Shown in pieces: positions 45,830 through 56,731 of a stretch of DNA of 64,000 nt. The DNA is from Akebia trifoliata (taxonomy: Eukaryota > Streptophyta > Magnoliopsida > Ranunculales > Lardizabalaceae): NCBI GenBank assembly GCA_017979445.1, contig CM030707.1:20218586-20282585 (forward strand). Direction: 5' to 3'. The notes beneath the pieces were generated by a model that worked only from the letters and a program-made list of their open reading frames with translations, searched no databases and had not been told where the DNA came from. A program made the translations under genes and the position numbers. Numbering within the stretch: position 1 is the stretch's first letter; each line of letters opens with the position of its first letter.

Positions 45830-46385
45830 AGCTAATTTAAGAGGGGCCTAGTTGAAAAAGACAAAGAAGGATAAAATGACAACTTTCTATTTTTTCCAAG
45901 TTGACATGATGACAAATAGTTGTATTCTTGAGTGATCCAAAATATTGAAGAGCTCACTTAGAAAAAATAGTATGTAATATTGTTGAAGAAGGGTGACCAA
46001 GTCTTGAATGCCATATGAAAGAAGAAACTCGGTACCCAAGAAGAGTAGTCAGTCCGTAATTGTTGACATGGTTTGTAGATATACGAAAAGGATACAATCC
46101 ATTTACAGTCTACTCACGAAAAAAATTCATCTCAGAGTCTTTGTCCTTCACAAAAAAATCATTAGCATAAAAATAAAAGAAACAATTATTGTCTTGAGAG
46201 GATTTTTGAACTAAAAGAAGGTTAGTAGAGGTTGCAGGACAATGAAAAATATTATAAAATTGAAAACTAGAATTTAAAGTAAGAAAAGTTGTAAAATCAA
46301 TATGAGTGATGGAGAAACCTTTACCATTTCCTACGTGGACTTTATCGCCTACTTGGTAATCAGAGTGAACTGAAGAAAAAAAATC
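45830..46385 (-). pseudogene. pol (pre-INT): Copia GAG-pre-integrase and zinc-finger remnant (5' part)
   Basis: Read leftward from 46370: DYQVGDKVHVGNGKGFSITH, then NLLLVQKSSQDNNCFFYFYA, a stop, TVNGLYPFRIS, WHSRLGHPSSTILHTIF and CHHVQLGKNRKLSFYPSLSF. This is the region between protease and integrase plus the HHCC zinc finger (H-x-R-L-G-H and C-x-x-x-Q). It joins directly to the integrase core at 43110-43804 once the inserted LTR is removed. Gag and the protease active site are missing at the right side, where the spacer/LTR begins at 46391. Confidence 0.8.
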
Positions 46386-46546
46386 CGCTCTAATAAATTT
46401 GGGAGTCCCAACTCAAAATCAATTGGCAATGAGTAGATAGGCCCAAGAGCTCAACACACCTCCGCACATGTGGGCTAGATTGGGCCAAAACACGTGGAGA
46501 TATGAATTAGGCGACGTTGAGGAAAGAAAGGCCTGCTCTAATATCA

Positions 46547-46611
46547 TGATAAATTTGGTGGTCCAACTCAAAACCAATTGGCAATGAGTGGAGAGGCCCA
46601 AAAGCTAAACA
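46547..46611 (-). mobile_element. Outer 65 bp copia LTR (right)
   Basis: TGATAAATTTGGTGGTCC to AAAAGCTAAACA on the plus strand, adjoined on the left by a mutated primer-binding site (TGCTCTAATATCA) and on the right by the TSD TGATG. Confidence 0.8.
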
Positions 46612-46647
46612 TGATGTTAGTAAAAGTTGGTGTGGCAATAGAATCTC

Positions 46648-48098
46648 TATGAAATTATAAATTTTTATGAATTTATTTGTAATTTTTGACAATTTTTTCA
46701 TTATACATCTTTATGTTTATTGGGTGGGTGCTATTCAATTAATTGATAAGCACCTAATTTTGTTAACAACAAATCCCATATATAGTAACAAAGTTGGCAT
46801 TCAATAATTATTTGGGATAAAATTTTTGGAAAATTTTCAAAAATGTATCTTCTTCAAATTTGAAGCACTCCAAACCGTGTTGTATTGTAAAATTCATAGT
46901 TTTATTCATGTATTTGTTGAGGGCAATGCTTGAACTTTTTTTTTATTTGTGAGAGTTGAAGAGACAACTCGTCAAATCTTTAATCTCACATCGGATAAAT
47001 ACAATAATAGTATTCAACTAATAAAGGATCTCTATCTCTCTATTTCTTAGATGTGAGTGAGAAAGAGAGTAGGCCTTGCGCATACATGATGACTAAAATA
47101 CTATAGGACTGCAACCCATTGTGTTTTAGACCAACCTGTCGAAGAACCTTAGTGCACATGTGCGCATTCAATCCGCGCACAGGAACGGTGCAAATCTTAG
47201 ATTTAAACCTCACGTGAAAGACCCATTTTTGCTAAAAAATTACTATTGATTTGTCTAATCCCGTTAGAGTTAGTGTGTTGACCGTTCGTATTCTCCAACG
47301 TTCAGAAATAGGCTAATTGAGGCCCAAACGAATTTACCATTACTATAGTGGACTGTTGGGCCTACTGGTTATAAAACAAATCATACTCTAGTGTTTGAGA
47401 AATATAGAAGAACCTTTCTGATCTTTCTTTTTCTTCTCTACTCTATTGTTCTCTCTGAGACAATATCTTGTTGTTTGTACAACATTCGATTCGATCAAGT
47501 TCAACGTAGATCTATTATTTTCGAGTGCATGATTAGCAGAGACAGTGGCTATTGAATCTTGAAAATCAGATGTCTGAGATCAAATGCACTGATGATTCAT
47601 TTCTAAAGGGGCGAAATTGGTTTTAAGGATAATGACTTCTCCGTGCTTTAGTCATCGATAAGTTCTTCCAATTTCTTCATGCTTCTTCATTTTATTATTG
47701 TTTAGAATCCTTTTATTTCAAGGACACAAAATCAAAATTACAATATGTTGAACTCCAATTAGTCCTTCCAATTAAAAACTCCTTTTAAAAAGAATCTTCT
47801 ACACGATTGGTGGTGGGTGGATTTAAAATTTTTAAATTTATAAAAAAGATTTAACACAAAAAAACAAAAAGAAGAATTTTAAATAAAGTTAGAGATTTCC
47901 TGAATCCTAATATGCCATGAACTCTCAAGGGATGACGTGTTATTTTGCCAACACGACCGTTCACGTGGCCCAACATTCTTAATAAGACTCAAGATAATGG
48001 AATGTCCGGTCATATTTTTTTTATGAAATTATGAGAAATAATAAATATCTGAATAGTTTAGAAAATATAAAAAAGCCTTATCATAAGGATTAAGATTT
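46648..48098. other. AT-rich DNA with a possible LTR remnant
   Basis: No gene. Between about 46930 and 47630, AATCTCACATCGGATAAATA, a GGTTATAAAACAAATC TATA-like box (about 47370) and a CT-rich leader (47415-47460) resemble a plus-strand copia LTR with U3-R-U5. No terminal TG/CA pair or TSD was found. The region 47630-48098 shows nothing recognisable. Confidence 0.35.
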
Positions 48099-48455
48099 GG
48101 GTGGCTTACGGCAGCCAGGGAGTCAATTTTGTCCTATATGACTTAAAGTTTCAGATTGAGCTGATTTTTTTGTGAGGATGTTCTCTAGGTGAGGAGATCA
48201 TCCTAAAAAAGTAATTAGCCAATTTGAAAGTTTTAAATCCATCAAAAGTGATTTATAAATTATTTATAAAAATATCAACAGTCCACAATTCTAATAATTT
48301 TTAATGGGGTTAGAAAGTTTAGATTGGATTGATTTTTTGTGAGATGATCTCCTCATCATATAAATCACCCTAAAAAAAAATCAGGTCAATCCGAAATTTT
48401 TAAGTCATATAGGACAGATTGGTCACTCCCTAACATTGACCGCCAAACTTGACCC
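48099..48455. repeat. Double-hairpin MITE
   Basis: Imperfect TIR GGGT..(C/G)..GGG(A)GTCA at both ends, then TTGTCCTATATGACTTAAA and its mirror TTTAAGTCATATAGGACA. Two GAGGAGATCATCCT-type hairpins. A homologue of the MITEs at 50610, 50969 and 30810. Confidence 0.8.
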
Positions 48456-48938
48456 TTACGAATTAGTTAGGAATAAATATCAGAAATCAAACCAAAAAAG
48501 TTCGAAATAATTTTTTTTAAAAAGCAAATCTCTTGCATCGCCTTCGCTAAATCACTTGTATCAAAACAAGCATTTTATCAAATGTTTAATGTCTTTCAAG
48601 ATATTTGTACAAACTCATCTCATAAGAAAATCCAAAAATTACTTTTCGGCTTAACAAACCAGTTCATCATTAATGATTTCAAATATGGACCCATGTGATA
48701 ATCACATGGGTCTTCTTATCATATTATGACACACGATCATACAACTCAGCGTTTACTCTCTTCATTTACTCACATTTATATTTCTATAACTGTACTAACT
48801 TGTTTGTGAAAGACTCTTTGATACGAATCACATCGACCGACATCTCATGTAGAAGTCTTTAATAGGAATCACACCGACATCTCAAATAGATGATGAAGTC
48901 AGAAGACGGATCAGATTGATTTGAAGAAGACCATCGAC

Positions 48939-49230
48939 AAGGGTGAAGCCATGATTTTCTTGCAGTGGGGGTAAAATATAGTCCATGGTAAGGTTGTAGA
49001 GCTTGAAGTCAAATGGTTTTGGAGAAAAAATTTTAAGATTTTTTTGTTAGAGGCTGAAGGAAAGGGTATTCAGGTCATTTTCAATTAATTTATAAGAGAA
49101 GGCCTAAGTCAATGGGTAATATCATCTTCAAAAAATTGAGGTCGAGGGCAAAAAGTGGAGAGAGATGAGGGAGTGGGGGCAAATTGGGCAACGACATCGG
49201 GTATCTAAAATTAAGGCATAAATATAGAGA
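48939..49230 (+). mobile_element. hAT-type MITE related to 62877-63195 (opposite orientation)
   Basis: Begins AAGGGTGAAGCCATGATTTT, the mutated 'CAGGGGCGGAGCCAGGATT' end common in plant hAT derivatives, then GCAGTGGGGGTAAAATATA and GGGAGTGGGGGCAAATTG, the mirror of CAATTTGCCCC-type blocks near 62930. The right end is vague. Confidence 0.5.
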
Positions 49231-50609
49231 CTTGTTTACTTGACGTTTTAATGTTGAAGAAAATAAAATTTTATTTTGAGGGCGAAGAGTAAAAGTTATC
49301 ATATTCAATGATTAATTGATAAATCATCAATTAATGCGTTCACGAATGATTCAATCATTTAGTCCCTTATTCAATGTTTTAGAAACTTTAAGAAGAAGAA
49401 AAAAATACAAAGTATTTAGTGACAATGCTTTGTCTCTTTTGGGGGATTTACCACAATTTTTCCCTAGGCACATACAATTTTTTTAATGTATTTCGTGTAC
49501 TTTTGATTTGATTACTAACCTATAGGTATTATGAATATTATGTACACAACAAATGAATACACGATTCATTTTCATTTTCATAATTTATTAAGTACATATT
49601 TCACCAAATTTCTTGTATAATGTATTATTTAAAATGCGTAACAAGTAGAAAGAAGATCTTCAACCTACAAGTTTAGGAGTAATCCTGAACTTAGTAACAT
49701 GATATTAATCATTTCTAATAAAGTTATGTTCAAATCGTTCGACTATTCCATTTTTCCATGCATGCAATATGTATATAAGTTATTATATATGAATATTATT
49801 TTGTCATTAGATTTAAAATAAAATAAAAGATTAGAAAGCAAATCATATCCCACCCCTCTTTATAATTACCTTAATATTTTTTTTTTCTCTTTGATTTTTA
49901 ACTGACTTCATGAGTTTAAAAAATTTCAAATTACTAAGTTATGAAATATTTTGTTCACCTCTTGTTTACATTCTTTTTAAACAACATTCCTTGACTAAGG
50001 TTTAGGAGTTTTACATGAACCTAGCTAAGGATATTGGAAAAAAAATATTGGAGATTGGTGATGAAATGATGAGATCCTTGGATCCATTGAACATCATGAT
50101 GAAAAACCTTGATTATTGGAAGAAATGACATAAAACATTAACTTGAGTGGCAATGAAGAATTCATACATATATAGTTGTACTACTATATAATATATTTCC
50201 AAAAGAATGGAAATAAATAATCAATTTTTCTACTAAGTTATAAGGATGTCATACTATATTTCCTGTCATTGCATGCTATCACACTAGTCCATCTCACACT
50301 GCAGTATGGCAGTTGTTAAAACTCCACTCCATTAAATTTTAAGTTGGCTTAATTAGTAAAATTCATTTAAATCAACATGTGGAGTCAATTTTGATGTTCA
50401 CCAAGCAGATTTCAAGCTCGATCGATCGATGCAATTATGTCGGATGTACAAGAGAATTAATGAAGATCAATTGATTTCCTTGCTTCTTTGATATTCAAAT
50501 TTCTGTAACCTTAAGTTGGTTTGCATAGAAAATGTAGAAAATATTAACCAATAGGATAACCACAAACTAAATATTATAATCTTAATCACACATTATCTAA
50601 TTTATATAT
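49231..50609. other. AT-rich intergenic DNA
   Basis: No gene, RNA or clear repeat seen on either strand. Confidence 0.5.
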
Positions 50610-50945
50610 GGGTGGCGTTCGACTGACAATCTTAAGATGCCAAAACGTTTGTCCTATATGAATTAGAAATTTCGGATTGAACTGATTTTTAGTGAGGAAA
50701 TCATCCTCCTAAAAAGTCAGCAGAATTTGAAACTTCTAAATCCATAAAAAAATTTATCAAAAATTTATAAATCTACTAATGATGGATTTAGAAATTTCAA
50801 ATTCGACTAATTTTTAGTGATGATGATTTCCTCACCATATAAATCACCTTAAAAAAGAATCAGTTCAATCCAAAACTTTTAAGTCAAATAGGAGAAAAAA
50901 TTTATTAGTGTTTTGTCATCCTAAAATTGTCAGCTGAACACCCCC
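50610..50945. repeat. Double-hairpin MITE
   Basis: TIR GGGTGGCGTTCGACTGACAA (left) mirrors TTGTCAGCTGAACACCCCC (right). Inside are the family's TTGTCCTATATGAATTAG arm and two decayed hairpins. The right end joins a (TA)n at 50947-50968. Confidence 0.85.
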
Positions 50946-50968
50946 TTTATATATATATATATATATAT

Positions 50969-51320
50969 GGTAGCATTTGGCAGCCAACCTTGTCTTGTAT
51001 GACTTAAAAGTTTTCGATTGAGCTGATATTTTGTGAGGATGATTTTTATGGTGAAGAGATCATCCTCACAAAAAGACAACTCAATCTGAAACTTGTAAGT
51101 CTATCCAAAATGGTTTACAAATTTTCAATAAAAAGTAGACGATCCAAAATTTCTAAACCATTTTTTATGGGGTTAGAAGTTTCAAATTAAGCTAATCTTT
51201 TGTGAGGATGACCTTCTCACCACAGAGATCATCCTCACAAAAACTCAATCCAATCCTAAACTTTTAAGCCACATAGGACAAACATGTTGGCTTCCTAATG
51301 TTGGTTACTGAACTTGACCC
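50969..51320. repeat. Double-hairpin MITE
   Basis: Starts GGTAGCATTTGGCAGCC right after (TA)n and ends ACTGAACTTGACCC, followed by ACATATATTTATATATATG. Hairpins GTGAGGATGATTTTTATGG...GATCATCCTCAC and GATGACCTTCTCACC...GATCATCCTCAC. Confidence 0.85.
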
Positions 51321-51339
51321 ACATATATTTATATATATG

Positions 51340-51535
51340 AATAGCGTTCGACTGACAATCTTAAGAAGACTTCGTTGGTTGAAAAAATTTGTCCTATATA
51401 ACTGAAAAGTTTTAGATTAAGCTAATTTTTTATGAGGATAGTTTTTATGATGAGGAGATCATCTGCACAAAAAAACAGCCCAATCCGAAATTTTTAAGCA
51501 ATATAGGACAAATTTTGTCAACCAACATTGTCATC
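51340..51535. repeat. Single-hairpin form of the same MITE family
   Basis: TAGCGTTCGACTGACAATC and a TTGTCCTATATAACTG arm, one GAGGAGATCATC hairpin and the mirror arm ATATAGGACAAATTTTGTC. About half the size of its neighbours, lacking the middle spacer. Confidence 0.7.
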
Positions 51536-51537
51536 AT

Positions 51538-51683
51538 GATTTGGTGTATCTCAATACACCTTCTGTTACATTGCTTCATATCTTATACCCTAATACCCTC
51601 CATCAAATTCATGGTGATCGACGACCATTGTTAAAGTATTAAGTAGGAAGCAATGTAATTTGTGTATCGAGATACACCAAATC
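51538..51683. mobile_element. 146 bp MITE with ~40 bp TIRs
   Basis: GATTTGGTGTATCTCAATAC... and ...GTATCGAGATACACCAAATC form inverted repeats continuing through TTACATTGCTTC / GAAGCAATGTAA. Not related to the neighbouring hairpin family. The dinucleotide flanks are too short to assign Stowaway or Tourist. Confidence 0.8.
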
Positions 51684-52645
51684 ATATCTATAAAGATTAT
51701 GATAGATTTGATGAGATCAGATTAAATTAGATAATGATATGATGTTGATGCTTATAAATTGTTTGACTAACTATCTATGAGCCAAATTTAAGAATGTTGT
51801 GATTTGTAGACAGTATTTCCACTTTCCACCAGTAACAAAAGATTGAGGGTGTAATAAGACTAGTCTTTCAATAAAGACTCAACTTTTATATCTTGAAGTA
51901 GAATGAAGATCAATTGACATCTTTGATTCTTTGTTATATGTATATATCAATTGATCACTTCTTTGGTAGAAGGGCATATAAAGATTTGAAGGCATGACCT
52001 TGGTCAATTTTATAAAATCACTTCAATAATCCTAATGAAACTAGACAACTCCACGTATCAAATCAGATCCAGAATGGGAAATAGTGAAGGATGACTTCTT
52101 CTTTGGGTATCACAACCTCTTTGTTTAGCTAGCTAACTATGCCCGAAGGCCATTTGATTGATGAGTTTTTGAATTTTAAGACATAATTGGGAACATACTC
52201 CAATATAAAAGCTTGTATCTAGATGTGTGGTAGGCTTTCCAATCACATAATTCATTGTTTATTTAGATTCAATGATGTCGGTCAACTAATTTCAGATGAA
52301 ATTTAAAACCAAGGGAATAAATTCGTTGCCATCTTTATCAAGTCCACAACAAATTAATATATTAATGTGCAAGAAGTCATTCTATTGTCTCTAACTAAAA
52401 TCCCATACATGGAGAGATTGTCAGACTTAATCATTGCAATAATTAGAGAAAATGTCTTCTAGCCTTTCTCCTCTCTGAGAAAAAGTAATTTCAAACAAGT
52501 AGGTGCTTAGAACGGAGTGGTTTTTTACTCACAGTACCACGTCAGATGTGATGCCAAAGTCAAAATAAAAAAAGGTAGAACTTTTCCCTCTCCTACCATA
52601 ATAAATAATAAAAATGAATTTTTTTTTATTGTATCACCTTTGGCG
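51684..52645. other. AT-rich intergenic DNA
   Basis: No gene or clear repeat. Confidence 0.5.
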
Positions 52646-53305
52646 TAAGGGTGTCAATGAGTCGGTTCCAATTCCATTCTTAAAGAACTTAGAAAGATAA
52701 TTGTTATATTTAATATTAATATTGATTCTTGTTGATTTTAGATTAGATTTCAAAATAAATGAAATTGAAACAGTCAAAAAATACGGGTACCCATCGAATC
52801 CCAAGAATAGAATGAGAAAAAAAATATTTTATGTCATTATAAATTTTTTCCTTTAAAAAAATTAGCAAATTATCAAAAAAAAAAAATATTAACTTAGTTA
52901 TACTAAATATATAAGTTAATGATTTTTGTTTTTCAAAAATAAAAATTTATCTTATTTAAAAGTGATCAATTTTAGAAGAGATGACTCATTTTAGGTTCTA
53001 ATCCATATTTTTTTTATGAAAAATTGAAGAACTTTATAGAACATGTATTAACTTTAAAATAAAAGAATATATTAAAACATCTATAATATCTTATTTATAA
53101 TTGATTTCAGGTACCCATTGGATAGAACTTAACAATTCTGATTCTTATTGGTTTGATTTCGTTTTAGACTCGGTTCTAATTGGTTTCAATCAAAACCAGA
53201 ACCATTTTAGACCCGACTATAATCGGTTCCAATAAAAAGGATATCAAAACGAGGGTTTTTGGTTTCGATTCGATTTCGAATAAATGGGTACCCATTGATA
53301 CCCTA
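52646..53305. mobile_element. hAT-like non-autonomous element, ~660 bp
   Basis: TAAGGGTGTCAATGAGTCGG at the left and GGTACCCATTGATACCCTA at the right are inverted, and GGTTCCAATT-type blocks recur inside both subterminal zones. No convincing 8 bp TSD. A 61-codon frame overlapping the right end is not a gene. Confidence 0.55.
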
Positions 53306-53394
53306 CCTTGTGTTATTCAAAAGCATGATCCAATGCATGAGGTTGTAAATGACCAAATTCTATGAATTTTGAAAGAAAAAAAAAATCAAAAAGA

Positions 53395-53600
53395 TAATTT
53401 TATTTTCATTGTTGAATTTGAATTTTAAATTTAAATTTGGGTGTTCGGTAGTCATCATTTTCAACATCTTTGATCAAGTTTTTTAATAATAAAAAAATGT
53501 TGAATTTTTTCATAAAATCTAAGTGATTGTCGTGTTAAATTGTCGATGTGATAGTTCTTGTACCCTCAATGACTCTTTTTAAGATTTGAAATCTTCAATT
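53395..53600 (-). repeat. Dispersed repeat family D, minus-strand copy
   Basis: The reverse complement reads AGATTTCAAATCTTAAAAAG, GTCATTGAGGG, TTAGATTTTATG and TTTAAATTTAAAATTCAAA in family order. Confidence 0.6.
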
Positions 53601-55657
53601 AATTTTTTTTTGCCAAAAGAGGTGTGGGAAGAAGAGTCAAAAATTGATTTTGATTTTTACACCACATGGTAAACCGACATCGTGCTATGATCAAATTTGC
53701 TTGCATTACTATGAGCAAAAAATCACTCTTTGGAATGCATCTAGATTTTGCTTCTTGCCAAGGTGCTTTCACTTGAAAGTTGGCTACTTTCACTTTTGCT
53801 TCATATAGAAGCTAAAAGCATGTCCAGGATGCTTTTTCACTTTCAATTTTCACGGGAAGCGGATAATCATAGAACATATGTTTGCATATATTTGTTTTTT
53901 TATAATATTTGAAAATTTTATTATAACCCTATGTTAATGATAATCTCCAAATGATCATTGATCAGAGTTTAGTTTTTGTTGTGTTAATTATTTTAACTAT
54001 TAAAAATAAAAGAAAAATGTATGACCATCAATCACTGTTTGTTGATATGTTATACCAATCATTAATCAATTATAATTTTGTTAGTTGGTATTCAGATTAA
54101 TTTGGATATTAGGTTCTCTTTTTTGTTATATTTTTTAAGCGTCACGTTAGGTGACTCATCAAGAATTACTCCTAGAAAAAACACACAATTTTAATTATTT
54201 AATCACAAAATCCAATGGTTAAAATTTAGTTTTGTGATAAGTATTTCCTAGAATTTTGTTATTGGGATAAGTATAAATCATGACCTTTGGATTTCATGTT
54301 TATACTATTGGGATCGAAACTGATACTATTTTTAAATAACATGTACAACCGAGTTTTTTAAGATATAGTATTTGTTCTTTTATATAAGAGCATTCTGATC
54401 ATTATGATAAAATCTAGTACTTGAAAGCAATTTATACCCACCAATAATTTTAACTTTTCTTTCTCCTCACCTCAACCTAATTTTTGATTTAAGAGAGAAT
54501 TATCAAAATGTGACCAACTTTTGATGTAATTTTCATTCTAGTTTGCTATTCATTTGAATTTCGAAAACATGCCTAACGAGATCGTTGATTTTTTAAAGTG
54601 ACGATCTCATTGATAATATAAAATAACGATATTATTATTTTTGGAGATAAAAAATCATGTGATCTCACTACTTTAAACCAACAAGATCATCACTTTGAAA
54701 GACCTACGATTTGGGTTTTCATGTTTTGAGAATTAAAATAAAGCAGAATTGAAATTTTATCATATTCAATTCCTGGAATGGTAATTAAAAAACATTAAAT
54801 ACTAATCTCAAATGAGGTTTTTAAGTCAGAATGGTAAAATACTAAGGACTTGTTTTTACAGGGTTTTTTGACAACTTTTTTGACTTTGAGTCAAAAAAGT
54901 CGAAGAACCATATTTATTATTAACGGCTCCTATTCACTAACTTTTGCTAGAATTCAAAATTTTCATTTTTGAGAAGTCTTGTTGGGGTTACTTTCGCGCA
55001 TGAGCCACTATGAGAATTCAACACCAAAAAAATATATGAAGATGAAATGACGATTTCACCCCTTATAACAAGCAAGGTTCTTCTAGATGCAGATTCCCAA
55101 ACTCTCAACTTTTGCTTCTGCTTCTCTTAGTTACAGAATCCTGAAACTGAAGGTTCTATAATAAATAAATAAATAACCCTAAATACTTACATAGTAAATC
55201 TTTCTTTTTAATCTAATTTTATTTGAGGATATAAGATTTCTTGACGAAATCAGTGGAATTAAATTCCTGAAAATTATCAAAAAGTCTGATTTAGAATTTC
55301 AATGGTGTGGGGCAGTGAGTCCGAAAGTTCATGTCATGTTGTGGTTGTGCCCCAACTTTTAGAGAGGTGGGTAGCTACCCAACTCCACCGAATTCAAGAT
55401 GTGTACTCTTTGCCAAACAACACCTGTAAAAGTCCGGTAGAAATTGGGCCCTACCATTTCCTCGTTATAGTGGAATCTAATATCTCTTCAATGTCAAATC
55501 CCAAAATGCTGTCCACGTCACACTGGTTGCTCTTTAACTATGGTTAAATCTCATTATCCTTTGTAATTTAACTGGAGTTACTATTTACTAGTTATGTACA
55601 GGATGATTTAAGGATGCCCTCCACATTTTGGTGAATATAAGAGATACCCTTATTTTT
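53601..55657. other. AT-rich intergenic DNA
   Basis: No gene. 54580-54720 has loosely mirrored GATCGTTGA / GATGATCTTG blocks, possibly a very old MITE. An 81-codon frame at 55302-55547 (GC-richer than its surroundings) has no recognisable domain and no support from context. Confidence 0.4.
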
Positions 55658-55962
55658 GGCATAAAATGGGTAGGATTCGGTTTGGCTCAAGTCTATCTAT
55701 ATTAAAAACAAAATGGGTTTTGATCTAATTCGAATCATACTAAGATCATATCCGAACCCAACAAGTTGGTTATTCTGAATCGATTGAATTGTATTTCACA
55801 ATAGAAACATCCCTAGATTCAGAAAAAATAATCCCTAGATTTGAGTTGGACCGAATTATGTTGGGTTAGGGAAAATTAAATAATATCCCAACGGTCTAAA
55901 CTTGTTAAATTTGATTTTTAGATCACTCGGATTTTAATTAGAGTCCGACCCATTTTTATGCC
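55658..55962. mobile_element. hAT-type MITE, 305 bp
   Basis: TIR GGCATAAAATGGGTAGGA versus TCCGACCCATTTTTATGCC. Flanks TTATTTTT (55650-55657) and TTATTGAT (55963-55970) agree at 6 of 8 bases. Confidence 0.7.
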
Positions 55963-56269
55963 TTATTGATCTTGGTCTTCTTAACAGATTAACTAGAAAA
56001 AGACCAAAATGCCTTAGCCTTCAATCTCTAGTGGTTGAAGATGACTGGTGTTGGGAAGATAAATTAAGAGTTTTGACTAGTGGTATAAGATGAGAACACT
56101 TGTGTCATTTGATTGCTCTATTTGAAAAGACTGAGGTCAAGGAATCTTCTATCAGTTTGAAAACACAGGGGTACATTCAACATTGACCAAAATGTAGGGG
56201 GCCGTGTCTAAATTACCGTGAACAACGACGATAAAAACCAAGAGAATTCAAGGTAATTGCTCAGCGAAG

Positions 56270-56731
56270 ACAAAAGACGGTTCCTTCTCTTCTTTCTGAG
56301 TCTTTCTACGAGAACTCTTAAAAACAGATTTTTGTTCTTGTTCAGATCTTCGAGTTCTTGGAGAATCTGTGATTTTGTTTCTTCTAAATCTTAGATTCTT
56401 GTTTTGATCTCATCTGTTCGTTTTTCTCGATTTTCTCTGTACGTTCTCCTCTCGATTTTATTTCTCTGGAATCTTTCCGAATCTTGATGATTTCGAAATG
56501 ATTGAAGACTGAGAGAAATCTTCTTTAAGGTCTCATTCATGGCGAAAGAAATTTCAAACTATAAGGATCGATGTTATTAGATCTCAATTAAAGCATTAGT
56601 AGAAAACCGTCGGATTTCAAATTCGAAACAGAAAGATCCGTTTCTTGAGCTTTAACTACGGTTTCTCAGAGATTTAAAGCTCAAAACAGAAGAGAAATTA
56701 AAACTCAAAAAAAAAAAAAAAATTTGCAGAG
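56270..56731 (+). promoter_or_regulatory. Leader of the PADRE gene with upstream ORFs
   Basis: CT-rich, TTCTT-rich sequence typical of plant 5' leaders runs from about 56275 to the ATG. It contains several upstream ATGs. The clearest opens at 56539 and encodes 13 residues (MAKEISNYKDRCY) before TAG at 56578-56580; short ones lie near 56486-56512. If they are in the mature mRNA they would restrain translation of the main frame. A leader intron could also remove them. Confidence 0.45.

Larger units (their letters stand above)
42687..46611 (-). mobile_element. Degenerate Ty1/copia element with 65 bp LTRs
   Basis: On the plus strand the order is LTR (42687-42750), spacer and primer-binding site, LTR (42889-42953), pol remnants, LTR (46391-46456), spacer and primer-binding site, LTR (46547-46611). 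The LTRs are about 65 bp (on the minus strand TGTT.AGC...TTTATCA). The primer-binding site TGGTATCAGAGCA (minus strand, 42876-42888), complementary to initiator tRNA-Met, directly adjoins the LTR end. The outer flanks TGTTG (42682-42686) and TGATG (46612-46616) agree at 4 of 5 bases, so the whole composite inserted as one unit into the MITE. Pol is truncated at both sides and split by a later solo LTR. Confidence 0.8.
42596..46647. mobile_element. GAGATTCTA-family MITE, split by a copia insertion
   Basis: Left half 42596-42681 (GCCACACCAACTTTTACTAA, GATGTGTGTTAATTCTATGG, GGTGAATTACACAACAATTGG) and right half 46617-46647 (TTAGTAAAAGTTGGTGTGGC then AATAGAATCTC) rejoin into an element colinear with the intact copy at 30303-30419. 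The outermost left bases are mutated. Confidence 0.75.

Noticed and set aside
53180..53365. 61-codon frame
   Set aside because: It lies across the terminal part of a hAT-like element.
55302..55547. 81-codon frame
   Set aside because: No domain, no introns or neighbours supporting it; kept only as a remark on the intergenic region.
56479..56491. GAATCTTGATGAT, matching part of miR172
   Set aside because: Only 13 nt, no hairpin partner nearby, lies in the PADRE leader; coincidence.
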